From Melitaea cinxia (taxonomy: Eukaryota; Arthropoda; Insecta; Lepidoptera; Nymphalidae), in contig NC_059405.1 of the NCBI RefSeq assembly GCF_905220565.1, positions 16,198,081 through 16,262,080 on the forward strand: a stretch of DNA of 64,000 nt. Reading direction: 5' to 3'. Under the pieces are notes generated by a model. The model ran no database searches, was not told the DNA's origin, and was given only the letters and a program-made list of their open reading frames with translations. This document shows positions 22,641 to 33,949 of the stretch, piece after piece. The translations under genes and the position numbers were made by a program. Position 1 is the first letter of the stretch. Each line of letters starts with the position of its first letter.

Positions 22641-23310
22641 TGTCCTTACTGAAACTATTAATAACTAATATATTATATAATTATGTTTAAACTTATAATT
22701 TAAATTAATTATGATCGAATTTCAACCACTGGGTGACCATTACGAAACAAAACAAAAAACTTTATTTAAAAATCAATAAGTTTAGCCAGTAGATAATCAT
22801 GTGTGCAAATACGCTGTCACACATTCATATATGTATATATAAACTTATGTTTAATATGCAGTACTTTATATGAGACTACTATTTAGATAGTCTGATAAAA
22901 ATGAGTTCACGGAAAAAGTCAAAAATAATAAACAAATGAACCCATTTGAAGTTTTTTTTTTTTAATAAATTTCATGCAGGCTAAAATCATCAATGTTATA
23001 TTCATATAACATAATTCACTACTAACAATACTCATAAAGTCTACAATTTCAACGAAATATTTTAGATATCGTTCCCCAGAAACTATTTACAGAATATGAT
23101 CGCATTTCATCGATGTAGCCCATCGCCGAACACAGTGTGAACGGTTTACGAGGACGTAATGGTAACATAAACATGATGCTATTGTCACAGCACGACATGT
23201 CGATCGATGGTTATAACACACCAGAGCACGATACCGTTTGATTTGCACGCGAGACTAAGGATATACTAAAACTAAAATACATATACAAATGAATACTCAA
23301 TCATTGAATT
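22641..23310. other. Unassigned stretch
   Basis: Nothing recognised. Confidence 0.4.
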
Positions 23311-23562
23311 TAGATCACGGCAGGAAATGTCTTGTTTAAAATCCTTGAATAGCCTGACTGGGTAAGCACCTCAAGCTTACAGCTCACAGCTAAATAATAC
23401 TGCTTTTATGTGTTGTCTCTGTGGTGAGTAAGGTAGACAGAGCTCCTAGGGAGGGGCAGGGATAGGGTCGCCAACGCGCTGGTACTCAAGAGCTACGGTA
23501 TATATACACTTACCATCATGCAGGCCGGGCACTTGTTTCCCACATTTGTAACAAATAAAAAA
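23311..23562 (+). repeat. Element C, diverged copy
   Basis: ACGGCAGGAAATGTCTTG, TAGCCTGACTGGGTAAGCAC, CAGAGCTCCTAGGGAGGGGC and AAGAGCTACGGTATA keep the order; several small deletions. Confidence 0.72.
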
Positions 23563-23582
23563 TATAAGTAGCTTTATAAGTA

Positions 23583-23583
<1 letters not shown>

Positions 23584-23615
<32 letters not shown>
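23584..23615. repeat. (TA)n microsatellite
   Basis: About 15 TA dinucleotides just after an element C copy. Confidence 0.9.
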
Positions 23616-23617
<2 letters not shown>

Positions 23618-24611
23618 ACACAATACGAATGGTGCATCGAATACACGTTAATTGATTTGAAAACGTACTAAAGACGAAAAACTTTGACATTTTCGCATCG
23701 AGTCGTATTTTACGTTTTTGTAAAGCAACGGATAAACGAATTGCGATTTTTTTTATTTATCGCATCTAGCCGACGTCGTATTTGGTTCTCACCTACGACA
23801 ACGGGTATCTCTTGCAGACTAAGGTTTGAATTTGATTCGCGATTGTTGTTGTCTTACAAAATATCCTTAATTTGAAAATAACAATCTTGTACTTACTGGG
23901 TCTGATAAGTATATTTGGTGGATAACGGTATCCAAAAGTCCACTATGTCAGATGGTTGTTATCGAAACCCGTACCTACAGTAGTTGTAGTTTATCACTTC
24001 AGATGAAACTACCCCTAAGGACCTGCTGATAACGCTTATTAGAAGCTTACACTCGATACAAACTTTATCAAAAGCCGCTATAACAAGCCCTAAAGATATT
24101 TGTAAACAATAGTCGTTAATCAAATTGAAATATTTCCAGCGACGACGTAGTTATAGTAATAGATGATGCTTTTGATGCTGACTAATTGTCTTCGATCAAG
24201 CGTGTCGCCTCACATCTCCGTGTATTGTTACCGGTTTACGTCATTGACATTGACCAGTCATATGTGATTTTGGTAATTTTAACCATTTTAGTTATTTAAA
24301 TTTCATCAGTTAGTTTTATAAACGCCGAAACCGTAAAATAGTATTTTTAAAGTCGTTGGCTACAAATGTTTAAAATAAAATAATGAACCGAGAAGTAGTT
24401 GAAATTAGATATTTACGAGGGAAAGTTGTTTTTTTTTTTTATAATATTGCCTTGGAACACAACTTGTATCCATATGGCTAAACTCATTGTTACTATTATT
24501 ATGTAACATTGGCGATTAGTTGGTCATGCCCTTTTTATACGTCATGCATTTCGTACTAGTTAACGACATGCTGTTCGCAGTAGACTTCAAAGACTTTTTC
24601 CTGTATCATCA
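23616..24611. other. Unassigned stretch
   Basis: About 1 kb without recognised repeats; a 63-codon frame near 23684 lacks any domain. Confidence 0.4.
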
Positions 24612-24890
24612 TCATTATTCCAGCCTATTTCAATCCACTGCTGGACATAGGCCTCCACAAGTTCGCGCCAAAAATGCGTGAACTCATGTGTGTTGCCCAT
24701 AGTCATCACGCTGGGCAGGCGGGTTGGTGACCGCAGTGCTGGCTTTGTCGCACCTAAGACGCTGCTGCCCGTCTTCGGCCTGTGTGTTTCAAAGCCAGCG
24801 GTAAGATGGTTATCCCGTCATCGGTCGGCTTCTTAAGTTCCAAGGTGGTAGTGGAACCTTGTTATCCCTTAGTCCTCCCAGTAGTTTTCC
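24612..24890 (-). repeat. Element D copy
   Basis: Runs from CCAGCCTATTTCAATCCACT through CGCTGGGCAGGCGGGTTGG and AAGACGCTGCTGCCCGTCTT to CTTGTTATCCCTTAGTC. ATC repeats at 24606-24617 correspond to a (GAT)n tail on the minus strand. Confidence 0.82.
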
Positions 24891-26795
24891 TGTATGCTAG
24901 GACTAAAAGCTTGACCAGAACTTAGTGTTTGCTAAACTCTTAAACTTATTTTCAGTGACAGTAAAGTAAAGGAATATTGAGTAGGTACAAACAGCCGAAT
25001 ATCTACCAATATGTGTAAGAAACCTTGAAGTTCCCTGAAACCGAACTCGTAACTCGATTGGTCAGAACCAATATTCCGTCAATTTGCGGACACTTCGCGC
25101 GCTTCCGAAGCCCCGGCTATCGGTGCCGCCATCTTTAATTATACGATTTGACTTGGATTGTGCGCTTGGTAGAATTAATATCGTAGGTAGTTTTGGTTAT
25201 ATTAAATTCATTTGATTCGGAGCAGCGCGGTGGATTAAGCTCCAACCTCCATTGCGATGCTAAAGGCTAAATTAATTAATGAAATGTTTAAAGCTACAAC
25301 TATAAAGATAAAGAATTTCTTGATGTACTTAAAAGCGGTAATCTTAAAACAAATATATTTGAATTATAAAGTCCATATATTGAGGCAGTTTATAGGCTGT
25401 ATTAAATTGCACCACCACTTATAGGAGATCAGTAACCACACTTATTAGCTTGGGAAATAGTCTTAAACGCTACCAGGTGAAATTAAAAATTGTGTTTTAG
25501 AAGTTTGAAAGATCTATGTTCGCACGAGATTTTTACTTAACCGGTTAATTTTATACATTTTAATATAATTTGTTTGAGTGAATCATGTCAGCTTATCTTT
25601 TTATTGCGGCAATTGTACAAGGGTATGCTGTTAATATTTTATTGCTTCGTAATTGCAGTCGTGTGTGTGTAATCACATGTTCCGAGATCGATCGTTAAAT
25701 AATGTCAACAATTATCTGTTATAATTGTGATAAAATTATGTTAGTATTTCCTCGTTATTGTATTATGCTGAGCTAGGTGTTTCTAATGGTTTCATTTATT
25801 TATTTTAAAAGCACACATATAATATACTTATATACAATTTAAAATTAAATAGTATATAATAATAATATATCTAATATGCATGTCACTTGATGCAATCAAC
25901 TTTAAATATACATTAATAATGAGTTGTTTTAGTATATTTGCAATATTAAAAAAGTGACACGTTATCAACATAACCTAAATAATCAAAAACAAAAATTAAG
26001 AACCATTATCATAGTCAAAATAACTTAAAAAAAAATACTTGCTTTAAATATAGACTTTCTCCTATGAGTGTTGCCGGTTGTCTAAATTATAAATTATAAA
26101 AAAAAAGGATTTCATATTTAGGAAATCTTTTAAGTTAAATGTGTTGTAGTCTGTAAAACTAATAAGAAAATAGTTTTATTGCATTAATAGACACCAAGAT
26201 AGAAAGAGAAAAAGGCGTAAATAATAAAAAAAATAGATGAAGTAGCTTCACGCGACTTTTTCTGTGTGTTGAAATTACTACCCAAGTCGAGTCCACTACA
26301 AACCAAGTATACATACTTTAGATATTTAGTCTTATCTATTTATTGTTACTAGTAATTGTTATCCTATGTTTATTTTCTGTTACCAAAATTGTAATTCCTG
26401 TACAGACTTATGAATAAACAAAAATAGTGCTAAATCAATTTTTTAACATTACTCTATTTCGTAACAAAATTTAACCGGCTTATATTGAATGGTAAAGCTG
26501 TCGGCTTCTCTTGAAACGTGCACTCCTCTGTGATTGTATCGATCACGAGCGATTTGTCATCAATTGTAGATTTCCATTTGCAGCGCCGACGATTTGGCCG
26601 ATCTTGATCTACGAGGTAGACTATTCACTGTAAAGTCTATGGTAATATTGCAATTCTGAACAATTTGTTTATTTCATTCGATGTTTCAGAAAGTTATTGC
26701 GTTAGAACCTTTTTGGTCGACGAAAGAATTGATTGATGTAAATTCTTAAGTATGGCTGTATACATAATTTTGAAAGCGTAATAAAATGGAAATTA
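24891..26795. other. Long unassigned stretch
   Basis: About 1.9 kb with no confident features. A GC-rich patch at 25080-25135 (CACTTCGCGCGCTTCCGAAG then CCCCGGCTATCGGTGCCGCC) stands out. A tiny plus-strand scrap of SINE B (GCAGCGCGGTGGATTAAGCT) is near 25223. Confidence 0.4.
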
Positions 26796-26905
26796 CAGAC
26801 TTAGCTTCGGCCTTCTTTACCAGTCATCGAATCAGAAAAAAAATAAAGTTACTTCAGACTTGGCTTCGGCCTTTTGATATACATATCAGAACGAAACTTA
26901 CAAAT
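26796..26905. repeat. Two diverged 59-bp tandem units
   Basis: CAGACTTAGCTTCGGCCTT at 26796 and CAGACTTGGCTTCGGCCTT at 26855, with weakly similar continuation (CGAATCAGAAAAAAA versus CATATCAGAACGAAAC). Confidence 0.6.
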
Positions 26906-26997
26906 TCAAACTAGGCTATATGGATTATAGCCCTTTGCCTTTCCCTATTAGGGATAAATTTTAAAACAACAACGTAATACAATGTCAATGCTTTAAT

Positions 26998-27240
26998 TTT
27001 AACCGACTTTAAAAAAGAAGAAGAAGAAGCTTTAGATTCCTTTTCATTTTGCCTTATAAGTTTTTACTTGGTGTACCGATTTTGATAGTTCATCGTGCTT
27101 GTTGATGCTCATGCGGTCTCATTTAAATTTAAGCGAGATCTAACGAGTGGTTTTTGCGTTCTTTACGATAATGCGTTGGTATTTCATTGGCTATTCTAGT
27201 CTGTACAAAATTAAAGTCGGTTAAGAACAAAAACGATTAT
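26998..27240 (+). repeat. Element E, diverged full span
   Basis: TAACCGACTTTAAAAAAGAA at the start, TTACTTGGTGTACCGATTTT in the middle and ATTAAAGTCGGTTAAG at the end. A short GAA repeat lies in the left end. Confidence 0.65.
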
Positions 27241-27251
27241 TTATTTATTTA

Positions 27252-27372
27252 TTATTAAAAAATTATTGCACACCAAAAGGAAAAAACAATTTAGAAATAT
27301 TAGATACCTACAAAACAAACATGTATGCAAAAGCGGCCTTATCGCTTATAGCGATCTCTTCCGGGCAACCTT
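27252..27372 (-). repeat. LINE 3' end F, short copy
   Basis: Minus strand reads GGTTGCCCGGAAGAGATCGC, a GATAAGGCCGC block and TTTTGGTGTGCAATAATT. Its inner end is the start of the adjoining 144-bp tandem array. Confidence 0.7.
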
Positions 27373-27798
27373 TGATAAAAGTAGTTTAGAAATAATGTGA
27401 CGCGAAGAGTGCGCAAACAACAATGCAAGTTTATATAAAAAAAAACTAATATTTATTATAAAAAAAGTACTAATAATTAAATTTGAGATAAAAATCCAAA
27501 CTATAATGATAACCTTTGATAAAAGTAGTTTAGAAATAATGTGACGCGAAGAGTGCGCAAACAACAATGCAAGTTTATATTAAAAAAAAACTAATATTTA
27601 TTATAAAAAAACTACTAATAATTAAATTTGAGATAAAAATCCAAACTATAATGATAACCTTTGATAAAAGTAGTTTAGAAATAATGTGACGCGAAGAGTG
27701 CGCAAACAACAATGCAAGTTTATATAAAAAAAACTAAGATTTACTATAATAACTGCCAATAATTAAATTTGAGATAAAAATCCAAACTATAATGATAA
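27367..27798. repeat. Three tandem copies of a 144-145-bp unit
   Basis: AACCTTTGATAAAAGTAGTT starts at 27367, 27511 and 27656; each unit contains GTGACGCGAAGAGTGCGCAA and ends with CAAACTATAATGAT. The first two units are nearly identical and the third has small changes. The first unit overlaps the F fragment (AACCTTTGAT), so the array seems to have grown from that LINE boundary. Confidence 0.9.
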
Positions 27799-28054
27799 GA
27801 AAATTTGGAAATATTAATTGTTCGGCGCCTAATTTTATTACCCGGTAGTTAAGTTTCGTTATTCTTCTATACAAAGTTTTTGTATTCGCTTTCCGATTAT
27901 TAATAATAGAGCGTACCTCTCAGTTCATTACGTTGTAATTGAAAAACCACGAACTGGCCCCGAATGCAAATTGGATATTCTAATTACTTTAGTATGGTAT
28001 TAAGCTTAAAACAATTACTCTGTGTAATCTCTTAACTTTACTATTTAATTGTGC
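27799..28054. other. Unassigned stretch
   Basis: Nothing recognised. Confidence 0.4.
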
Positions 28055-28182
28055 TGTGCCACGCGGTTTTACACGCGTTTATTTGAGATAAAATATAACC
28101 TAAATAGCCTTTCTCGGTAGATTGCATTAGCGTGTTTAAACTAACAAACAAACTTTTCAGCTTTTTAATATTAGTATAGATT
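28055..28182 (-). repeat. Dispersed repeat R, minus copy
   Basis: The minus strand reads AATCTATACTAATATTAAAA, AGCTGAAAAGTTTGTTTG, TACCGAGAAAGGCTATTTAG and CGTGTAAAACCGCGTGGCA, the layout of a very common lepidopteran repeat; related pieces are at 30215, 35590 and 50320. Confidence 0.55.
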
Positions 28183-28339
28183 ATTAAATCAATTTTTTGG
28201 TTGTTTGTGGGGTAACCCATTGCTATTGAGAGCACGGAAGTAATTGTGATTGCTGGTGAAATCCGTTATCTAACCATTAATAACATTTAATAATTATTAA
28301 GAAAACGTTGGCAGAACGTCCTGATGCAACATGTACATG

Positions 28340-28465
28340 CCAGGAAATATCATGCTCAAAATTTGAAGTAGCTTGACTTTACTCATAACTCAATTTTCCA
28401 GAAGATGACAGCATAATAATAAGGTTCTCAAATAGAATATACAGTCGGCAACGCGCATTTACCTT
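28340..28465 (+). repeat. Element C, heavily decayed fragment
   Basis: GCCAGGAAATATCATGCTCA, AGTAGCTTGACTTTACTC and CAGTCGGCAACGCGC follow C order with large deletions. Confidence 0.45.
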
Positions 28466-28489
28466 TACATTAAAAATAATAATAATATA

Positions 28490-29060
28490 AACATCCTATT
28501 CTTGCTGTAGTTCGACAAGTAGGACCATGGCGATAGTCGATCTTCTTCTTAGTCGGACACTCTTCTCAGAGTGGTCGTGGTTGCGCTGACGAGATACACG
28601 GTGGGGTGTTCTGTGGGTCGATAACATTTCCGAGATAGCTCTTCTCGCGGTGAGCTTCCATTTTTGTCGGTTAGAGGCGTTGCGCGTACACTGGACCATG
28701 GTGGACTCAGTAGCCTTTGTGATGAAGTCTATCCAGCGGGTTAGCGATTGATCGCGTACTCTCTGGCCTTGAAGCAGCCACCTGGCCCTGAACTACGAGT
28801 TTCTCCAGTTCTAGAGATGTGTCCAAAGAACTCTAGTATTAGTAGTTGCACAGTTGATGATAGTGTCTGTCTTTAATACGAAGCTTTATGAGGTTGGATA
28901 CGTTGGTGAGAAATGTCGTCCACAAGATCTTTAGGAGGCGTCTCCAGCACCACATCTCTAATGCGTTGATCTTACGGCGATCCTGCAGTCTGCGAGAGAC
29001 CAAGTTGTGGCTCCATAGAGCAAGATTGGAACCAAGTTTCGTCTCCATAGAATAAGATTA
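28490..29060 (-). pseudogene. RTE-like LINE ORF, C-terminal remnant
   Basis: In pieces of different frame, the minus strand encodes RRKINALEMWCWRRLLKILW followed by TTFLTNVSNL and IKDR (from about 28990), then LEFFGHISRTGE-like sequence near 28800-28840, and finally MVQCTRNASNRQKWKLTARR near 28640-28700. The order ALEMWCWRRLLxI, then FGHIxR, then the MVxxxxNRxxWxxxxR end matches the C-terminus of RTE-type endonuclease-reverse transcriptases. Several frameshifts and stops make it dead; endonuclease and polymerase domains are absent. Confidence 0.75.
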
Positions 29061-29429
29061 GAAATAGTCTATAGATAGCAACTAACAAGCAGCAGGCTAA
29101 CTAAACAGCACGTAGGGACGCCTTCGTTTGCTCTCGCCGTCCCGCCGGCATTCATTAGATTGTTCATTGATTCTATTAATATTCTATTTAGCTCAGCTGC
29201 AGCTTAACGTTTATTACGTAACTAATTCTTGAATTATTTTTATATTTTATTTACTATTATTTTTTAAATAGTAATAAATTTACGTATTTGGAAGCTTAAT
29301 ATAGTATATTAACCTTCTCTTAGGATGACATTTGACACTTGTGACGGGCACAGGCACCCACTACGTGGCTATCTTACTCTACATTGCCCTCATTAAACAG
29401 CCAATCCTCATTATAAAGACAGCTCCCCT
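29061..29429. other. Unassigned stretch
   Basis: A moderately GC-rich patch at about 29105-29150; nothing recognised. Confidence 0.4.
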
Positions 29430-29772
29430 CCCCCGGACTCTGGGTGTAATATTTGTATTTATTTATTTATTCACTAGCTGACCCCAACGTTGTTTCGCCA
29501 TATATCTTATTAACCCCCTTAATCCCCCCCCCCTCCCCCTTTATAACTTAGGGGGTATGAAAAATAGATGTTGTTCGGTTCTCAGACCTACCCGATATGC
29601 ACACAAAATTTCATGAGAATCGGTCAAGCCGTTTCGGAGGAGTTTAATTACAAACACCGCGACACTTCTGTCTAGTTATCAAAAAAATATGCAGCTATAT
29701 CAATTGGTTGTTACCTATAACACTAGCATTAAGTTGCTTACCACAACAACAGACGACCGTGTGTGTCTGTTA
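29430..29772 (+). mobile_element. SINE A fragment, interrupted
   Basis: GGACTCTGGGTGTAATATTT (29434) belongs to the A centre and CAATTGGTTGTTACCTATAA through ACGACCGTGTGTGTCTGTTA (29700-29772) to its 3' end. An I1 element sits between them and an element C copy follows. Confidence 0.65.
29473..29679 (+). repeat. Dispersed repeat I1 inside SINE A
   Basis: Starts ACTAGCTGACCCCAACGTTG and includes CACAAAATTTCATGAGAATC, then GGTCAAGCCGTTTCGGAGG and ACACCGCGACA. The opposite-strand relative is 39640-39812. It contains pyrimidine-rich CCCCCCCCTCCCCC. Confidence 0.6.
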
Positions 29773-30067
29773 TTTTTTTTTTTTTATGTCACTAGGTCGG
29801 CAAACAAGCGTACGGCTCACCTGATGGTAAGCGATTGCCGTAGCTTATAGACACCTGCAACACCAGAAGCATCGCAAGCGCGTTGCCGACCCAATCTCCA
29901 ATCCCCCCCCCCCCAGGAGCTCTGGTCACCTTACTCACCAACAGGAACACAATACTGCTTGAAAACAGTATTATTTAGCTGTGGTCTTCTGTAAGGTCGA
30001 GGTACTACCCCAGTCGGGTTGCTCCATATTTTGAGCAGGAAATTCCTGCTGTGCCCTACCTCAGTTA
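29773..30067 (-). repeat. Element C, full-length copy with C-tract
   Basis: Canonical minus-strand copy from CACTAGGTCGGCAAACAAGC to CTGTGCCCTACCTCAGTTAA, with a C12 tract at 29903-29914. The distal end continues into two more copies of a 15-bp unit. Confidence 0.88.
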
Positions 30068-30105
30068 AGAATACCTCAGTTAAGAATACCTCAGTTTAAG
30101 ATACT
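30056..30105. repeat. Three tandem copies of a 15-bp unit at the end of element C
   Basis: TACCTCAGTTAAGAA occurs twice and a third time as TACCTCAGTTTAAGA. The unit is the 5' end of element C plus a few flanking bases. Confidence 0.85.
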
Positions 30106-30214
30106 TATTTGTAATATACAATATGCATACTACAAATGATTATACAATGGCCTTTAACAAAAAAGTCTATATTAAAAGTCATAGTCTTGTTTAGTTTCAT
30201 TGCTATTTAAAAAT

Positions 30215-30330
30215 TAAATATTATAAAGCTGAAGAATTTATTTCAACGCGCCATCTTCAGGAACTACTGGGTCGAATTGAGATATTCTTTCTGTGTTGGA
30301 TAGTTAATTTGACGTGGAAGGGTTTATAAT
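30215..30330 (+). repeat. Dispersed repeat R fragment
   Basis: ATAAAGCTGAAGAATTTATT, TCAGGAACTACTGGGTCGAA and TCTTTCTGTGTTGGATAG are the recognisable blocks. Confidence 0.6.
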
Positions 30331-30540
30331 AAGAAATGGCTATGTAATATTTTATATTGAAATATTTTTTATTCTATTTGATACCAACAGTAGCTCTATA
30401 TAGCTGCTAGTTACTACAGACTACGATAAAATTCTAATCCGTGATCGATCGAATTTTCAAGTCTTGAGTTTATTTAAGATTGATCACGTATTCGGTGAAC
30501 AAAAACATCGTAAAGCCTTCATCTCACAGCAGAGATTATA

Positions 30541-30688
30541 AATAAATATCTTATAACGTATATATTACAAATATATAGAGAAACAATACATATATAAATA
30601 CAAATATTACACCCAGACTCAAGGCGGCAATCGAACCCGCAACCCGCGGAACAGATAGCGGGGCCACTACAAACTGCGCCAACGGGGT
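30541..30688 (-). mobile_element. SINE A, internally shortened copy
   Basis: The tRNA-like head is very well kept: CAATCGAACCCGCAACCCGC and ACAAACTGCGCCAACGG on the plus strand. The 3' region is shortened. Confidence 0.75.
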
Positions 30689-31097
30689 TAGTCATATGTG
30701 CTTTATAAAATTATATGCTGTGTAAGTATGTTTGGCTCCTCCTCGATGTAGAGCTGCAAGGCGGATTAAGCTTTTAATATAAAAGTATGTAAGGCTTTAA
30801 TGACTTTAATGGAATGTAACATATGGTTTTTTTTAACATTTTACTATGAAGTCAAAATAGAAATTAAATATATAGGCTATATAAAAAAAAAACATTTTTT
30901 TTTATGAATTTCTGGATAGATAAATATTCTATTTTCCTGTATTTATGTTTGAAAGCTCTGTCACAAACGAGGTTTGTATAGGTAAATGGCTCTCGTCGTT
31001 CCATCTGTTTGCTTATCAACTTCTATTTAGATACACATATCCTTGCTCTTTAGTTTATATCCCTACTACTGATAAGGTAAAGTTGTTCGAAGTTTTA
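30689..31097. other. Unassigned stretch
   Basis: Contains a scrap of SINE B like sequence near 30737-30775 (GATGTAGAGCTGC, AAGGCGGATTAAGC). Otherwise nothing recognised. Confidence 0.4.
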
Positions 31098-31372
31098 ATT
31101 CAGCCTGTAACATCGCACTGCTGGACCTAGAACTCTTTCTCCGCGTAGGAGAAGGGTTGGTGCTTAATCCATCACGCTGCTCCTTTGCTCCTTCCTTACT
31201 ATGAGTTGTTACTATTTATTGATAATCGATATATATCAGACGCTCATGATAATAACCGGGACCAACTGTTTAACGTGCTCTCCGAGGCGATATGGGGAGA
31301 AAGAATATAGAGAAGAAATATTTGTACAAATACAAATTTCAATTCTGAAAGGATGTTGAACCCTTGATCGCC
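31098..31372 (-). mobile_element. SINE B, diverged copy
   Basis: TTCAGCCTGTAACATCGCAC, CTTAATCCATCACGCTGCTC, GATAATAACCGGGACCAACT and GTGCTCTCCGAGGC in order; the tRNA head is nearly lost. Confidence 0.75.
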
Positions 31373-31475
31373 AATTAAAGTCTTTGAAAAGGGCAGGTAG
31401 AGCCTCGAGTTTTATCCTAGATCTATTTCTATGGTTATAATAACAACAGATAAAAAGAAAATAAAATGAGCTTAA

Positions 31476-31640
31476 TAATAATAATAATAATATATTCTTT
31501 ATTGTACACCAAAATATAAACAAACAGTAGTAATTACAAAAAAAAAAAAAGATGTACAAAGGCGATCTTATCGCTGAAGAGCGATTTCTTCCAGATAACC
31601 TTTGGGCACAGGACATGATATAGTAGTGACGGATAGGAAG
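31476..31640 (-). repeat. LINE 3' end F with (ATT)n tail
   Basis: AATAATAATAATAATATTC, CTTTATTGTACACCAAAATA, AAGATGTACAAAGGCG and GAGCGATTTCTTCCAGATAA, reading as a 3' end on the minus strand. The long minus-strand open frame across 31236-31616 is made of F and B repeat sequence. Confidence 0.78.
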
Positions 31641-31855
31641 TGTACATTCTTAAGGATGAATAAAAATAGTGTATGATAGATTTATTAATTCATACAAATA
31701 CACATATAAGTACAAATATCCATACATAAATAATCAAAATAGTATTAATATACGTGTATAAATGTAAAATATATATTGATAATATAAAAGCTTTTAATTA
31801 TATTTTTCGATTTTTATTAAATAAAATTTATGCCGTAATTTTTTTATTTATTATT

Positions 31856-32020
31856 TTTGAAGAGCAGCCGACTATATCTTTCTCGCTTGGATACACTCCG
31901 CGGGCCCGAGTTGACCCGATCTAGCCTTTCACCTCAGAGCGTGACGGATCAGTCTAACTTACTGCCTACGAAAAAATACCTGGCGGTGGGCGAAAAGAAG
32001 TGTTCATTTCAAAAAGAAAA
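31856..32020 (-). repeat. Element J, minus copy
   Basis: The minus strand matches 60247-60405: a TTTTTGAAATGAACACTTCT end, GTAAGTTAGACTGATCCGTC, CACGCTCTGAGGTGAAAGGC and GATCGGGTCAACTCGGGCCC. More GC-rich than its surroundings. Confidence 0.7.
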
Positions 32021-32679
32021 TCAAAACGGCATCTTTAGGGTCTGTGATGTCTGTCTCTAAGTAGATAGAATGTAAAGATAGCAATCGCTTTATCTTAAAA
32101 ATCAGTAACCTTTCTTATCCAGCGTAGAATCCCAAACAGCTAGCTTATAAAGCCGTAAATACCAAGTCTGAGGAGGAGTTAAGGTATAAAGGCTACCCCC
32201 TCTCACCCCCGCCCTTTCCCTGTTCGAAGCCTTTAATTCCTCACAGCCGTATAATAACCGGAGCTGGTCGGACACATTCCTAGATCTCATTAACTTCGAC
32301 CTTTCGCTTCGTTTAAGATTTAGATATATTATTCTGTTCGCATTTAAACTGTCGAATATAATTTAACTAATTATTTTTTGATATTTTATTTATATATTTT
32401 AAATTTAACTTATATTTGTTTTCTTCATTTTCAGGTAATGATCAAAGGTCATCATTGCAGACTATTCCTCCGGAGAACTGTGTGTTCCTGCGCCGTCAAG
32501 TACACAATCAGTTTTAAAGATTTTGGCACCTGAAAACTCATTGCTGCCAGCCCGGGTTGAAATCTGGTATCTGTTTGCATGCTTTACGTACTTCCTAAAT
32601 AATTTTATATCAAATGACTATTTTATTGTAATGTCAAAATACCCTTTCATAAAAGGTCTGTACTTAAATTCTAATATTC
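32021..32679. other. Unassigned stretch with acceptor-like site
   Basis: At 32405-32425 TTTTCTTCATTTTCAG is a good acceptor-like tract; the sequence after it is open for about 27 codons (GNDQRSSLQTIPPENCVFL and so on) before a TAA. No donor or homology supports an exon. Confidence 0.35.
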
Positions 32680-32861
32680 TATATAAATAAAAATGAATGT
32701 TGCTAAGCGCATAATTCGAAAACGGCTCGACTAATTCGGCTAATTTTTTTTGTATGTTCCTTAAGGCTCACGGAAGATTTTATTACAAAAAAAAAAAAAT
32801 TAAAAATTAAATTTTTATTATACACTTTTGACAGAACGAAGTCTGTCCGGGCAGCTAGTTA
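32680..32861 (+). repeat. Dispersed repeat I2, plus copy
   Basis: AAATGAATGTTGCTAAGCGC at one end and GAAGTCTGTCCGGGCAGCTA at the other; the reverse partner is 7223-7397. Confidence 0.65.
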
Positions 32862-33038
32862 TAAATAAGTTTATGTGTTTTTAAAATATGAAAAACTTAA
32901 AACAGATTCGTTCAATAGTACCAAAATAGTACGGATGATCGAATCCATGTCACGTAGAATACGAGAGCCATCAAAACTCGTTTATTATTTGTTCAGAGCG
33001 CCTTGATTGGAGAAAGAAGCCTATGCCCATCACAGGCT

Positions 33039-33092
33039 GGTCATTGTGATCGTTGTGGTCATTGTGGTCATTGTTGTCATTGTGATCATTGA
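33039..33092. repeat. Six tandem 9-bp units
   Basis: GGTCATTGT, GATCGTTGT, GGTCATTGT, GGTCATTGT, TGTCATTGT, GATCATTGA. No open frame or product is apparent. Confidence 0.85.
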
Positions 33093-33439
33093 ATCCAAGT
33101 GAATTAGCCATTTGAGGAAACTAAACGCTTCAAACCCAACGGCTTTTAGATGTGAATACTGTGCCGGGGTCTCAAAATAGAGCACAATCACATAATAGTG
33201 TCAAATTATTTCTTTCAAACGACTATTGGCTGGAGGACTTGGTTCATTGATAAAACCTTGCAGCCAATATACGGATGCGAAAGGAAAAAAAAACTATGGC
33301 ACAATCCACTAATCTAATTTTTCATTATGAAAGTAATCAAGTTACTGACATGTCTATTAAGTTGCCAGGATCAAATTTTACTATTATTTTGCGTGGTAGA
33401 ACCTAACAAAAATTTTATTAAAAACATTTTATTTAATAA
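33093..33439. other. Unassigned stretch
   Basis: Nothing recognised. Confidence 0.4.
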
Positions 33440-33710
33440 CTAGCAGTGCCCGCGACTTCGTCTGCGTGGAATTTAACAAAGAAGCTATATTTCAGTTCGC
33501 AAAGTTATAAAATAAATAAATTCAAAAATAAAAGTAGCCTTTACTCCTTACCAGGTATCTGCCAGAGAACGTTCCGTCAAAATCGGTCCAGCCGCTTCAG
33601 AGATTAGCCGGAACAAAAAGACGCATATGCATTTAGTAAAAAGCGGTTATTTTAATATTACAAACAGACATTCCAGTTTTATTTATTTATATAGACGAAA
33701 CATGTTAGAA
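33440..33710 (+). repeat. LINE-like 3' fragment (CTAGCAGTGCCCGCGAC type)
   Basis: ACTAGCAGTGCCCGCGACTT, GTCTGCGTGGAATTTAAC, AAAATCGGTCCAGCCGCTTC and a TTATTTATTTATATAGACG end. A common lepidopteran repeat by recognition; only one copy is in this window. Confidence 0.55.
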
Positions 33711-33949
33711 TAATATGTAAAATATTTATGTTTATAGTTTTGTAATTAATTACGTAACGTTGATAATGTTTTGACAAATTTTTAGATTTTTTTTTATGCA
33801 GGAAATTCGTGTTTTACGTTTTGGTATTTTCTGTAAAAACATTTCCAAATATCGTTCGAAGTTACTAAATTATGTCCTTGTAATCTAATTTCTTTTATTT
33901 GAGATTGATGAAAGTTTTAAATTTTGAATACGTTTATTCAGAAAGTCGT
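33711..33949. other. Unassigned AT-rich stretch
   Basis: Nothing recognised. Confidence 0.4.

Noticed and set aside
31236..31616. 126-codon minus-strand open frame
   Set aside because: It spans SINE B and the 3' end of LINE F; the hydrophobic run is the T-rich or ATT tail. Repeat-derived.
32405..32510. Acceptor-like tract followed by 27 open codons
   Set aside because: No donor, no upstream exon and no recognisable protein; kept only as a note in the region entry.
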